A stretch of 64,000 nt of DNA from Tetranychus cinnabarinus (GCA_022266195.1 WHVY01000005.1:7006001-7070000); one strand, 5' to 3'. Shown: positions 47,301 through 59,892, counted from the stretch's first letter. The notes: a model not told the origin generated them from the sequence alone. Numbers and translations: made by a program.

Positions 47301-50300
47301 TTTTCCCATTTACTCTTGATTATTGTGCACAAACCAAGATACATAAATATCCTTACATTTATTACATTCTGTTTGCCCAAAAACTTGATCTTATTAACAT
47401 TCATTGAAACCGAAATGAGATAATATTTCTTTTCTTCTCTCCTCTTCATGATATTGTTATCATTTTTTGAAACACAATATAAATACAGCGAGAGTTTCCA
47501 GAAGGAAATTATATCTGTCGCCAAGGTTACCATGGAGATTCATTTTACATTGTTGCAAATGGCTCGGTTCGAGTTACTCAGGAGATTCCAATTAAAGATT
47601 CAAAGGTGAAAGAAGAGAAAATTTTGCGAACTCTCAAAAAGGGAGATTATTTTGGTGAACAAGCACTTTTATCAGGTAAGATTAGAGTCGATAAACTAGT
47701 TCATTTTCAATGGAAATCGCAACGAAACAAAATTTTCTTTTTTCTGTTCAACTTTTTTTTCTCTTGAAACATGTGAAACAAATGAATCTCGAGACTAAAT
47801 CAAAGTTCATCTGGTTGTTTTCATTGCTGATGATCAGCATCATGGAACGGAAATGATGAGCTTAGTTTAATGATGGTAAACCTTTACCATGAATCTACTT
47901 TTCTTTTTATAGATTATAACAGGGAAAACATTCGTTAGTCTGGATATACTTTTATCGTCAAAGGTTTAGAAGAAAATGTTTTTTTCTTTTTTCTCTTTCA
48001 TTGGACAAAAGTTGGTTAATCTGAATGATGAGAGGATGGAAATGATGAACAGAATGAAGAAAGAGAAAAAAACATTGTTCTTTGGTGACATTTTCCTTAG
48101 ACTTGATTCTCTTTTGTGCTCATTTCTCTTGATTCTTGTAGAAATATTGAGTAGCCTGATGATGGGTAAAACCCGATGGAAATTCTTGCCATGACAATGT
48201 TATTCTCAAGTTGATTACTTTGTTTCCATCAAAGTTAATGTTAATTGTTGATTAACTCATTCACATCATTGAGGTTATAATGATTGATTGATAGTTACAT
48301 ACAACTGACAGGGTGAAGACAGAACATGATTACATTCGAAGGATTTTTTATGCAAACATTCTTTTCTCTTCGCCAGCATCCAATCGATTGCAGCTTCGAA
48401 TGAAAATCGTAGGGAAAAAGCTGGAAGAATTATTAAAAAGGAAAAGATTTCATTCGATCTCATCTTTCGTATTTTCATTACTCGACAGATTGCTCGAAAA
48501 AATCAGAATTCAATTCGATTTTCTTCAATTTTTTAATCGTTCCAAGTTTTGAAAGTTCATACAAAAAGTGATTTCGTTGAAATTTTCTTCAGAATCGAAA
48601 GAAGAATCGAAGAAAAATTTTGTTGATTTTTTCGCATCCATTTTCCCAATTACGATCTCCAATTATTTGTATTAATAATTGTAATAAGTTTCATTATCAT
48701 TCTGATCAGTAAATGTTTCTTACTGTAGCTTAGTCAGTATAGTGAATGGTCACTTGAATAATCAGTTGACCAAGCAAGTCATTAGCTTCTATTACTTTCC
48801 TGGTGTTTGTCCTTCTTTCACTTTTACTATTCATTGGAATAATAATAATGATAATGTTTCGAATCGTGTTCAACTCGAGAAAAAACTAACTTTTTTGTCG
48901 AGAAGTTATTCAACGAGATATTATCCTCATTGACGATGATGTTGATGAGTGAATATAGAGAGTAAAAAGTAACAAGAAGAATACATTATGATGATGATGA
49001 AAAAGAAGAAGAAGAAGAAGAAAATGAGAGAAAACGTTCTAATGGCATCTTCTAATAGAAGTTTGAATGATGTAGAATCAGGGAAGCAAGAAAAAATAGA
49101 TTAAGGTTATCATTCAAACAACATTGTGTACCTGTCAAGAAGCTTTGAAGATGATGAAGATGAGTGAAGTTGGAATGAGCTGTAAGGTTGATCCATTCAA
49201 AAGTTATATCAACTTGTTGTGATACTTGCAACAGAATAATAGATTCGGAGTTGAATTTCATTCTGCCCTGAATGGAACCATTCAATTGTCCACTTTAAAC
49301 AAGTGATAAACTATTAGGTAGCCACATGATTTTTTGACCGGTTCATGTTAATTGTCCATCTCATCTTCTTTTAGATTTGGAATTTCGCTCAACTTTTCTA
49401 AAAGTCAAACACTTATTAGTTGATCATTCAAGTGCACCTTTCACTCAAATCATGATCCTTTATCAGCGAATCAATTGTCAATTCATCTCATCAGTTTCTT
49501 GATGATGATCATCATGATTCTTGTAGTTTACTAATGATGATATAATGCTATTCCAGTTGATATGTTGTTGCACAACTGTTTCTAGGAAAAGATGATTTCC
49601 ATGAGAAGAACTTTTTCAATCCCTTTTCGTCTTTTTATCCTCAATTTACTGCTCAATCGATTCAAGTTAATTAGATTTAAGTCTGTTAATTGGTTGACTT
49701 TAATCATTTAATTGTATCCAACTCAATTGAAACATTTTATTCTATTTTTACTTTTTCGTTTTTTATCCAAGTAAATATCATTAAAAGCGGTTGGTTGATC
49801 AATAAAAGGACAAATAAGTCGAATTTGATTAAATTAAAGTTCTATTTGTTTTTGGCACTTGTCTTTTCAGGAGGAAACTTGCGAACAGCCAATGTCATTT
49901 CAGAGGAATGTGAATGTTTAGTTCTCGATAGCAACAGTTTTTATTCCCTTGTTGGCGATTTAAACGAACTCAGGTGAGAAGTCGACTTTGGTGCGAATTG
50001 ACTTAAGCACTAAAGAGAGGAATTGACTTGAAAGCGAACTGAAAGTACTCTTCAAATTTCCTTTTCCTCGTCAGAGACAAACGATACAACATAAATGAAG
50101 CTGTTCCCAGTGAGAACCCACCATCATCAACTGAATTATCATTGACTGAACCAGCTGATCATGACTTCTTTAATAGCTTAAAGTTGGAGGACTTTCAAGT
50201 GATAGCCACCCTTGGAGTGGGTGGCTTTGGTAAGGTGGACTTGGTCCATTTATCAAGTGACCCTGAGAAGGTTTTTGCCCTTAAATCGTGTGCAAAAGTC

Positions 50301-53300
50301 TTCATCAATACAACGCAGCAACAAGAACATCTTATCAATGAAAAAGTTGTGAGTATTCATTTTGTCATCGAATTACATTTTCTCTGTAATTTGAACTCAA
50401 TGGCCGCATTATATTACATTATAATAATAGTTTCATTGCAAGAAGACAAATTTGAATGAACGTCGTTCTCAATCAGAAATCTCAATCACATCAAATAAAA
50501 TCTGTAGCCCTCAAGCCACGTAAAACTCAAACGTAAAGTCAACAAATAAGATTGAAAATTCTAAAGGCAAAATTCGCTCATTTTTATCGTTAAAAGTACT
50601 AACCATGCACTTCTGGTTCACAAAGCGGCATATCTTGTGCCAGTAAATATCAACCAAATATTGACAGAAGGAAAAATGATTCAATTAAAATCGTCGAAAA
50701 GATTTGTTTAGTTTAATGTTACAAAAAGTTTTATGGATGATTCTTGACGAACTTTAAAGCAAATCTCGATGATTTTGCATGATGACTTGATTATCTTTAT
50801 TAAACTTGTTCACCGTGTAAAACAATAAAACAAGATGAGAGTAAACAAAGAAGCTCGATTATGATAAACTATTAATAACTAATAAAATCTATTGTTCGTT
50901 AACATTGAAGGAATGTTGACAAATACCTTCGATTCCCATTAAAAGCTAATTAAATGTTACTAAAAATAGAACTGTTTTCGTCATTACATTAATACGGATA
51001 TAACGTCATCCAGTCTTTTGTTTGCTTATGAATATATTAGCATTCAATTTCACCCAATTTTAAGGAATAAATGTTTTCCATTCTTCTCTTTGCAACAAAT
51101 GATTTAGTTATTTCAATATTTCCACGTCAAAATAGTCATCAATTTGGTCCATAATCAACAATAGTTTGTCGAATTGTTTCATTTAGAATTTAAAAGTAAT
51201 TCGAGAATCATGTATTCATTGGCAAATGAAGAATCAAGTTTAATGTCATTTTCTCAAAGTTAATTCACCTTTACATTTCTCTTCATGAAACTTGATATTT
51301 GAATTAATGTCGGCTTTAAATTGTCATAAACTCAGATTAACATTTCAATTGTTTCATTTGATAAATGTAAAGCTATTCAAGGTTGAATGTCAAAGGATAA
51401 TGACACAGTTCACAAGTTTAATGGAGCAAACCTTATGCAGCCAAGCAAAAGTTCATCAAAAGAACTTTGTTTTCACCATGAAAGGCATTCCATCATTTCA
51501 TTGTGAGAAAAGGAATTAAAAGAAGAGTAAAACTTATTTCCTAAACTAACACTTGAACTTGATTAGCATTATTGATTTAAATTTGCTCCTCAAACTGTAT
51601 AATTAAGTGCAACTCAATTGTTTTGAATATCCGTAATTAACTTTATCTCGATAATCTGACAGTTTTTTGTTTCAAGTCATGTTTCGTCTCAACAGATTAA
51701 TCTTCTTATATTTTCAGCTTAATTGTTTATTAATTGAATTCAGTTAAAAGGTCGAACGAAACATTTCGATCGATATTCCAAATGAATATGATTTTGAAGA
51801 AAGAAAAAAGGATTTCCAGGTTGAAACGATTTTCACTTATTCCACTTATGAATAGATTTCCATTGAATTTCAAACTGAAACGGAATTTATGTTCACACTG
51901 TTTTCGATTGATAATTTATTGTAGTTGGTTCGATAGATTTTGCTCAGAATGCTGTGACATTGAAGAATGTTAACAATTATTTCATTCCCTGTTGTGTTGT
52001 GACGAATCAATGTTGACTCTTAACATGTGAAACATTACATGATGGTCACTCTTGTGGATGAATGTTAGTTGATTACATGTTGTTAATCATCGAGATAAAC
52101 GGATGATCAAACAGACTAACGTAGGTTGGGATAAAAGAGAGAAAACTGACTTTTCTTAAGAACTGGGCAACTTTCAAGAATCACTCAGACCATTTGGTGG
52201 ACAAAGTATTTACCTGTCGTCTAGTCTAGTATACTTTTCTCTCTCTTCCATGAACTCACCTGGTAAATGTCATTTTGTTTCCTCTGTTTTCACTCCACTC
52301 TCAACTTGATCTTTTCATCTTAAACAAAAACTCATCACACAAGGGAATCAGTTTGCAATCAACTGAATAATCACAAGTGTGATAAGATACTTGATCCAGT
52401 GAATGTTGCTCAGCTCCATGCAACTGTGATAATCTTTATTGAACAAGTGTAAGCTTCGTTCAACCGTTGTTCATTCAAGTTGCCTGTTAAAAATGCATTT
52501 ACTTGCAACAGAATAAAGAATTATTTTTTCCTCTTCTCTCCATTATTACCTTTGATTGCCATCATTAGCATGGATCAATCTTGAGAATTTTAATTCATCA
52601 TTCAATGGAACATGAAACCAAATTAGTGGCTTTAGATTGCCCAATTGTTTATTCAAAGTTAATAGATTGTTCAAGTTTCAACAATTGATGAATGAAGAGA
52701 GAAGCGAAAAAATAGAAAGAAAAATGATTTGAAGAGTTGAAGAGTTGAAGAGTTGAAGAGACTAAAAATGAATAACATTTTATTCAATTGTTACAGATGA
52801 TCATTATTTACTCCCAGCTTATTGATGTTGAATAACAACTACAATCAAATTATCTAATGGTTTTACATTCAACATTGATAAATAATATTTAAATGTTGAC
52901 AAATGATTTGGTTGACAATCATTAGACCAAGTTGTAACCATTAGAGGCAGCGAAATGAGCATCAATAAGATTATCGCAACAACTGACAAAAGTAGTTCAA
53001 TCGTAATCAATTATAAAATTGCCTTTTCGTTTCATCTTTTTCCCCTGTCAACCCACTCTAGGTTCAAAAAATTGCATCTCAACATCAATTTGTGGTTAAA
53101 TTGTACCGAACCTTCAAGGATCAACATTGCTTATACTTTCTTCTGGAAGCAGCTCTTGGAGGTGAATTATGGACGCTTCTCAAGAAGAGGTAATCAATCA
53201 GACGAATATCGAAAAAGAAATTTCTAAATCGATAAGTTTCTCTAATGTTTTCAATGCTCGATTGTTTCACTTTGGATTGAACTGTAAATGCAAAATGAGT

Positions 53301-56135
53301 CGAAATCATTTTCTCGTTGAAATATGATGAAGCAACTGAATAACTTTGCTCAGACAATTTATCGATATTCAAATTCATTTTCACTTTTCCATGTAACAGT
53401 TGGAGTTTGTAAATGTGCTGAATCTAAATCGTTTTTTTATTCATTACTTTTCACTCTGAGTTGACTTGATTTTTTGGGCTTGAAAAGTATTTAATTAACT
53501 GAAAGTAAATTGAATTATCAAAATAAAGTGTTAATAATCATTGGAATAATGGAAATTTTTATTTGTTAATTGAAATGAACTTTTAAAATTACAAAAGCAA
53601 TTAACTTGGTCATTAATGAACTCCAAGTCCAGTTGTTCAAGTTGTAATTATAAATAGAGAGTTAATTGCAACTCAATTTGTCAAGTCAAATTTTCTACTC
53701 AATTTAATGATGTAAATTCATAATTATTTTTCATTCGAATTTACAAATTCTTTTTTCCCTTCCGATCCAGAGGACGCTTCGATGAGTCAGAAGCTCGTTT
53801 CTACCTTGGCTGTGTTATCGAAGCCATTGAGTTTCTTCATTCCAATAAGATTATCTATCGAGATTTGAAACCAGAAAATTGTTTACTCGATGCAACTGGT
53901 TACTTGAAAATAACAGATTTTGGCTTTTCAAAGGCAAGTTAAGAAAAACTAAAAAAAAATTTTCATCGAAATAATTTTTTCCAAAATGGAAAAATTTTTT
54001 CTTTAAAATTGATAATTTTGGCAATTCCAAACTCGAATGTTCTAAACAGAAATGAATGAAAACATTACTTGTACTTTAACAAATCATTAGGCAAACAATG
54101 ATACGAGATGGTCTCATGTGAATTGAAAGTTGAAACGAAATGAAGAAGAAAATGTTTCATGAAAAAAAGAAATTATTTGAAACAAAAAGGATAAAAAAGT
54201 GAATAAGAAAAGGAAAGATTTGGTGAACACTTCGAAGTTGGTCCATTACTTTACTGAACCGATTACTTTGTTCTGTTTCTCGATGTTGCATTAGATTATA
54301 ACTCCGGCAACAAAAACTTGGACCTTTTGTGGGACACCTGAATATGCTGCTCCTGAGATTATATTGAATCGAGGTCATGATAAAGCAGTTGATTTTTGGG
54401 CGCTTGGCATTCTTTTGTATGAACTGTTAACTGGAGTGTAAGCAGTTCCATGGTTATCATCATTACCACAGATAAATATAACCTTTAAGATAACAAAAAC
54501 TCCCAGCAACACCCAAGTTCCGATAACAACAAGAATATCGAATAACCTTTTTTCTGATTCTTTTTCACTCTCCTTTCCTTTGTTCTCATCTTCTGCTCAG
54601 CTAAAAGATAAAATGTCATGATAAATGTTAATGTTGCAAATATGTTATTGGCAGGATAAAAAAAGAACAAGGAAAGGAGAGAAGAAAAAATTAGGCGAAA
54701 TATTCTTTTTTGTATCTCCATTATCATGAAAGCTTGCACAGATTTATCAACAGATAATATCAGATATTCAATTTGCAAGATAAAGGATGAAATTATGGTC
54801 AGCGAAATGATTGAGTTTAATCAACGAAAAGATAATTGCTTTGATTACCTTTCGATTCTTCTCTTTTCGTTGGAAAAGTTTTCTCACGGTTAAATTTTCT
54901 TCTTTTTCAGGCCACCTTTCCAATCAACTGATCCCCTGAAAACTTATAACATCGTTTTACGAGGATTCGATGACATTGTTTTTGACAGTAAATGTTTTTC
55001 GATTAACGCAATTCACTTGATTCGTCGGTTGTGCCGTGATAACCCATGTGAACGACTTGGTGTTCAAAAGAATGGAATCAACGATGTTAAGGCAAGCTGG
55101 TTATCAAAGTTGAAACTTGAGTAACTCGACTGACTTGTTCAACTCATCATTAAGAGATTGAAATGTTTTTTTCTTTTTCTCTTCCTATTAATGTTATTCA
55201 TTTAATTAGTTGGATAATAATAGTCGTAGACGATATGTTAACAGTTATCTGATTGAACATTTTTCTCTTTTCGCTTAATCTTTATCATGTTAAACGATTA
55301 TCAGCTCATTAGAGTTCATGAATATTAATGAAATGTCGAGTTGTCAGGGTAAAGAGAGAAAGAGAGTTTTCTGAATAATTTTGTATTCATTAGAATCAAT
55401 GTTTCGCTTTTCACATTTTTATCCATTTATTTTTAGAAGCATAAATGGTTTCATGGATTTGACTGGGAAAGTTTGGTTAATCGTCAATTAAAACCGCCGA
55501 TTGTTCCAATATTATCTGGACCTGCTGATACTCGTTATTTTGACCTGAATCAAGTGAGTTGGTAAACCGGTTTTTACCGATTTAACCTAAATCTTATTAA
55601 AATTACTCTGTTGAGATCAGATCATTATTGACTTTCAAATCGAAGTTTAAACATTGAATTGAAACAGAATTCTCGAATTTATTCATCTTCACTCGATTTC
55701 ATGCTACTAACCTGTAATACAGTCAACCCTCGAGTTTTTTGTTTTTTTGGAGTGCTGACATCTATGTTAACTACAGGGGGAAAAAATAAATTTTACAGTT
55801 TAAACAATTAATCCACTCTAATGACTCCCCTTTAGCCTCTTTAGTAGAGAGTCTCTACCGGGTAGAGTCTACCCTTCTCCCTTCAGGGGAGTCATTAGAG
55901 TGGACTTATTGTTTAAACCGTAAAATTTAATTATTCCCCCTGTAGTTCAAATAGATGTCAGCACTCCAAAAAAACAAAAAACTCAAGGGTTGACTGTAAT
56001 TGATATTTTTGTCTACTATTTTATTCTCATTCACAGGCTGATGTTTCAATAAGAGTGAAATTGGAAAAGGAAATACAATCATTGATAGATCAAGAGAAAA
56101 TTGCAACAGTTGAAGGTTGGGAAGTGGACTTTTGA
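38305..56135 (+). CDS. cGMP-dependent protein kinase (PKG)
   Basis: Thirteen exons: 38305-38432, 43588-43871, 43974-44079, 47083-47146, 47489-47675, 49871-49973, 50075-50348, 53062-53189, 53771-53933, 54295-54437, 54911-55091, 55437-55553 and 56037-56135. All phases agree and give 658 residues, close to the ~670 of PKG I. Exon 1 has the family's KKxGVSG-type linker but no leucine zipper, and an in-frame TGA precedes its ATG. cGMP-binding site A ends GELAILYNCTRTAS (exon 2). Site B spans exons 5-6, with GEQALLSG and RTAN. The kinase has GVGGFG (338-343), Lys361, YRDLKPEN (454-461), DFG (474-476) and TFCGTPEY. The AGC tail ends in GWEVDF. It phosphorylates Ser/Thr targets when cGMP rises. Introns after exons 9 and 11 start with GC, not GT. 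Isoforms from other first exons are likely. Confidence 0.93.
40679..40870. repeat. Interspersed repeat in PKG intron 1, copy 1
   Basis: Begins TTACACCGCTCGGTGCAGG and continues through TGGTTATTTCTTCTACACTG and ATTGGTAAAAC to a segment (ATTCTCATAACTTCTCGTGG) related to the 6351 palindrome family. It is the uninterrupted version of the copy that starts at 41084. Confidence 0.75.
41188..42163. mobile_element. Long-terminal-inverted-repeat MITE, 976 bp
   Basis: Begins CAGGGCTATTCAGCTATC and ends with its reverse complement. The arms (~41188-41559 and ~41807-42163) are inverted copies over about 360 bp with very few differences, around a ~250-bp loop. It is flanked by TA on each side, and the paralogous repeat at 40679 gives the empty site, so a TA target duplication (Tc1/mariner-like) is supported. 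No transposase ORF. It is intronic and would fold into a long double-stranded RNA in the PKG pre-mRNA. Confidence 0.88.
42209..42410 (+). mobile_element. Diverged single end of the same MITE family
   Basis: Starts CAGGGCTATTCAGCTACTTA after a TA and keeps the GTCATTCAAGGTCATTTTT and ATCGCT stretches of the 41188 element's left arm with many substitutions. A matching right end was not found, so it looks truncated. Confidence 0.65.
42655..42725. repeat. Fragment related to the 6351 palindrome
   Basis: ATGAGATAAAACCCTCAGG, GCCCTCGAGTTTAATTCTC and AACTTCTCG match the reverse complement of 6351-6442. This shows that the palindrome family is dispersed. Confidence 0.65.
42978..43022. repeat. 7-bp tandem repeat (CTTTACT)n
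   Basis: About six units, the first ones CTTTAAT and the later ones CTTTACT, in PKG intron 1. A microsatellite-like tract. Confidence 0.85.
55720..55996. mobile_element. 277-bp palindromic MITE in PKG intron 12
   Basis: Begins CAGTCAACCCTCGAGTTTTT and ends with the inverted copy, flanked by TA on both sides. The two halves are largely complementary (for example GACTCCCC and GGGGAGTC around the centre). The CAGTCAACCCTCG end and TA target fit the pogo/Tc1-mariner superfamily. No ORF. Confidence 0.88.
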
Positions 56136-56701
56136 ACTGAATCCATCACATGTCTAACAATAAGATAAATGTTGAAGTTGGGCTATTATTTTGTTTTTAA
56201 TGTTACCATGAACTTGGAAATAGTTTCGATCAAGTGTTGCTGTCAGCTGGCATCATTGAAGTGAATGATGATGCGTGTATTGATGCCATGAATGCACGAA
56301 TGAAAATATAATCGGCTTGATATTATATTGCTAGCAATAAGTTCTTTAACATAAATGAATATCAGGCTGCCATACCTAAAATTTTTGAATTAAAAATAAT
56401 ATCAAGTTCTTGTAATCATCGTTCGTTAAATTCTTTTTGATACATCTACCCTCATGCTTTTATTATATTATATATGAATTTTAGCTTCAATGTTCTGTTC
56501 AAATTATTTCTGTCAAAATTTTTCGATTAATGCAAGATTGTTTTGTTTGATCTGAGTAGCATAAAATGGCTTGCGCCAGCTCAGTTTTCCCCAAAAGTTT
56601 TCAAAATTTTTTCAATCATTTTGCTTTAAACGATTGATCATTGATTTCAAGCGTTTTTTGTTTACATTATAATTACATTATTCAAATAGATTGAAAAATC
56701 T
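56136..56701. other. PKG 3' UTR and spacer
   Basis: No gene; several possible polyadenylation signals are present. The minus-strand viral-like relic starts beyond this stretch. Confidence 0.55.
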
Positions 56702-57046
56702 CTAGGATTGATTTGCTAACATTACAAAACGAACGCAGAAGTATCCACATAAAGTGGAAGTGTTCCCTTGATATTTATGTGAAGAAAAATCAAAACCTAT
56801 TGTATTTTTTCAATAAAAGTCAAAATATTGCCTTCTGGCTCACGACCAAACGAATCAAAATAAATTGTTCTTCCGAGTCGTGCGAAATGCATCGACATCC
56901 AATGTGATCCTTCTTTGTAGCTTGGACCCAGATTTATTTCAAAGGATAAAGGTCTTTTAATTGTAATTGGAAGGCGGTCACTAGGGCAAACATCGCCAAA
57001 CCACTTCAACAATTTTCGATTTCTATACTGTTTCCCATTTTAATAA
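56702..57046 (-). pseudogene. Adenain-like cysteine protease relic (Polinton/adintovirus type)
   Basis: One frame carries DRLP, then GSHWMS (catalytic His context) and FDSFG (acid position), the order of the C5 family. A stop near 56797 ends this frame. In a different frame just downstream lies a QGNTSTLCGYFC stretch, the family's catalytic-Cys context. At the N-terminal side the only suitable ATG (57036-57038) is also in another frame. At least two frame breaks therefore inactivate it. In adenoviruses and Polintons this enzyme matures capsid proteins. It starts about 16 bases after the capsid relic's stop, the same order (capsid then protease) as in those elements. Confidence 0.75.
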
Positions 57047-57053
57047 TCAATAG

Positions 57054-57506
57054 TTACTTAACATTTTCGTCAATCGTAATTAAATTATCATTCTGCGCAA
57101 ATACAATTTCTTTGATTGTTTTAGGTAGATCTTGACTAAAACGAACCTCTAATCTAGCTTTTCCACATTTTATTAATGATCAAACTCCAACTTCAGCTCC
57201 TCCAATATCAAATGCATGAAGTGATGCTTTATCTTTTTTGTATTTCTCATAAGATATTTGCAAATGAGATTTTCCTTCATCTTGTCCGATTGCTCGATAC
57301 AGTATCACAAATTCATGCATTGCGTTTCCATTTGCAAATTCAGGCGTATGTGGTAAACTGGGATACATAACTACATAGATATTTAAACTGATATGGTTAA
57401 CATTGGAATGTTTTAAGGAAGGGTGCCGAAGAAATCTGACTTTCGAGTTAAGAGTTAGGACTCTGTACGTTTGTAGGAGCATGCAAACTGCGTCCATTAG
57501 TGGCAT
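57054..57506 (-). pseudogene. Polinton/adintovirus-like major capsid protein, C-terminal relic
   Basis: Two overlapping frames together resemble the C-terminal third of the hexon-type capsid protein of Polintons. The first has the LHAFDIGG block, and the second has ARLEVRFSQDLP then ITIDEN, the usual end of this family. The frame breaks near 57180. No start or N-terminal jelly-roll region was found upstream, so the 5' part is missing. Recognition rests on remembered family patterns and gene order with the protease relic, not on a search. Confidence 0.6.
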
Positions 57507-58434
57507 GAAAAATTTGTCGCTATTAGATCAACTCATTGCAAAGGTAGTTTTATCCAACCTTTCTGTACAACATTCAAAAAACATCAGAATACAACAACAG
57601 GACATTTTGCGTCCAAATCAGACTAAAAAGTATGCTAAGGGCCAGTGATAAGCAAAGTCTGAATACCATTACACTTTAGTGAAGCCTGTACTTAAGCCAC
57701 CTTGTGAAGTTATTCATAGATCAATATTATTTGTCTGATTATGAGGGAATTGAATGTAGTGCTCAGTTGCAGAAGTTATTTGTTATCACAATCTCAGCTA
57801 TCGATTGTATGACTTCATACGTTGATATTAACCAAAGGATCAAATTAAGTAAGACGAACCTAATAGTATGCCTTACTGGACTAAAAATTGAATCATTCAT
57901 TTGTTTAAACCATTTGGTTAATTGGGACAGAGACATGGACTAACAAGAGACAAAATCTTAATGGCGTGTTTGTGTCTTTTTTGTCCTCTGCTTTTCGTTT
58001 CTTGATTGATATCACGTTATAAATAACAAAGGATATTTAAAAATGTATTGTGAGGCGAGATCAGCTAACTTTTGCTTTCTCTAGGTTTGTTTTTACCGAC
58101 AACTTGTTAAGTAAGGCTGTTTTTATCAGACGATGATGATTTATGACGATTGAAACAGGAGCTGAAGACAAAAGAGGAGGCAAGATCCACATTATGACCA
58201 CAATCCTTTGGCTTACCAATGATACGTGTCGAAAATTTACTCAAGCTCTTCATTTCCGTTCTCTTTCCATTCTTTTTTTCCTCTAAAGATTTATTTATTA
58301 AAGTATTTATTTATTTGTTAAAGTCTTATTTTCTTTGAATATTTTCAACAAATCCATATTTGCGTTCATATTTTATTTTAAATTGTTTTTATTGTTTTTT
58401 CAAAAATATTGTCTAACACGTATTTCTATTCACC
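57507..58434. other. No supported gene
   Basis: Small ORFs without recognisable motifs. It may hold decayed parts of the virus-like element. Confidence 0.45.
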
Positions 58435-59115
58435 ATGTCAGTGCGTCTTAGACCCCGATCTCGTTCCAATGTTATCGTCGCCCATCACTTGGGAGGATGG
58501 TTTAAGATGGACAAAGACCTATTTGTCTCTGGCGTTACATTGTTCGCCCACTACTCACCTCTAAGCCTGAGGTGAAAAGGGTTTAATCCCCGACACTGTT
58601 TCTTTCTGTTTTTGTGGCCTTTGAAGGCATATTCCATGGAGATGATATCAATGTAAAAGCAGTTGACTTAGATACTTTCACATTCCAACTTGCAAGCATT
58701 GGTGTAAAAGTTGCACATATTAACAGTAAAACTCAAATTTACGCAAATATTCATCGTGATTGCTAAAGGTCTATCCAACTTATGGCAAGCAGTTATCCAT
58801 TGGGCAAGACATGAGTCTGATCGACTGAGGAACGATAAGGTTAAACCATGTGAGTAACCTTTGATTATAATATTGATTTTTGTTCTTTATCAATTTTTTA
58901 TTTCCTTTCTGTTTGCAGTTTACACTTATTTTGGACCCAAAGATACTCCATGTCAGGAGTTTAAGCTATATGAAAAAGAAGATATCGTGCAAAGTCTCGA
59001 ATGTTATGCTATAAAATTTTCACACGGAGATTTCATTGAGAAAATTTTTTGTGTTGGCCCAAATTATCTGACTTTTGAAGTCAGCAGAGAACAAATGATG
59101 AATTTATCACCATAA
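58435..59115 (+). pseudogene. Broken spliced ORF of unknown identity beside the virus-like relic
   Basis: A short basic ORF starts at 58435 (MSVRLRPRSRSNVIVAHH) and stops at about 58578. Open frames near 58620-58765 (GIFHGDD...) and 58760-58850 (LSNLWQAVIHWARH) are separated by a one-base shift at TGCTAAAGG. A GTGAGT donor near 58850 can join the acceptor before 58919 in phase with an ORF (YTYFGPKDTPCQEF...) that ends at 59115. No family is recognised. The breaks suggest a decayed gene, possibly another gene of the adjacent Polinton-like relic. Confidence 0.4.
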
Positions 59116-59266
59116 AAATATAATTCATTTGCGCGTTTTGCTGGAGACATAGATTACGTATTTCTACCAGCGCAAATATCTGAATAAACTTTTAAAAAAT
59201 TTCAATTTCTTTTTACTCCAAAATTATGTACAGTTAGAAGAAAAAATTTATGAAAATTCAAACCGC

Positions 59267-59505
59267 AGCTGAATTATTTAGACATTTCAATTGAAATCGC
59301 AGAATTTATTGACAACGATCGCGAAAACCAATATAAAATTCTAGCGAGAAAAAGTGGAAAATCTCATTTATATATTTGCAAGTTTAATCCTGGTTTCACT
59401 ATTAATCCCGATGAAGTCACGGATGAACCCATTATGGAAATTACTCCACTATCAGAAAGTGATGAACAGCCAGAACCGGAACTAAAGTCAGAGCCTCCTA
59501 GGTAA
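59267..59505 (+). CDS. Unidentified ORF without ATG, acidic tail
   Basis: An open frame of about 79 codons with no ATG start reads from LNYLDISIEIAEF to an acidic, Pro-rich C-terminus (EQPEPELKSEPPR) and a TAA. Composition is protein-like. It may be the 3' exon of a larger gene or a fragment. A partly homologous, shortened copy occurs at 59793-59882. Confidence 0.35.
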
Positions 59506-59792
59506 AGTCGATATTTAATTTAAACATTTAAAAATGTAACTTAGTAATTTTCATAAAACAATGCAGTTACATGTCCAGTCAATTTGTCATTTTCTCATAA
59601 TTTCCCTTCCTTATAATCATAATAAAATTTAAGTCATTTGAACCCCTTTCGTTTGTCGATTTTCTCAAATGTTTAAAGTTGGTTAGTTTTATGTTGTTTA
59701 TGTGATATGAAACATTGATTACTATGTTTTTGTGTTTTTCAACAAGTTGGTGCCTCTATTCGATTTATCTTCAAGCTCCATTGAGAACGCTA

Positions 59793-59882
59793 TCAGTTAG
59801 AATCGCAGAATTTAGACAATGATCGTAAACATCAATATAAAGTTCTAGCGAGAAAAAGGGGAAAATCTCATAAATATACATG
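59793..59882 (+). repeat. Partial duplicate of the 59267 ORF
   Basis: About 85 bp resembles 59297-59385 (shared GAATCGCAGAATTT-like, CAATATAAA and TTCTAGCGAGAAAAAG words) but has an in-frame stop and deletions. It marks a local duplication. Confidence 0.6.
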
Positions 59883-59892
59883 CACTTCTTCT

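Noticed and set aside
51734..51973. ORF in PKG intron 7
   Set aside because: Sits in an intron, with no domain, and the PKG exons on each side join in phase without it.
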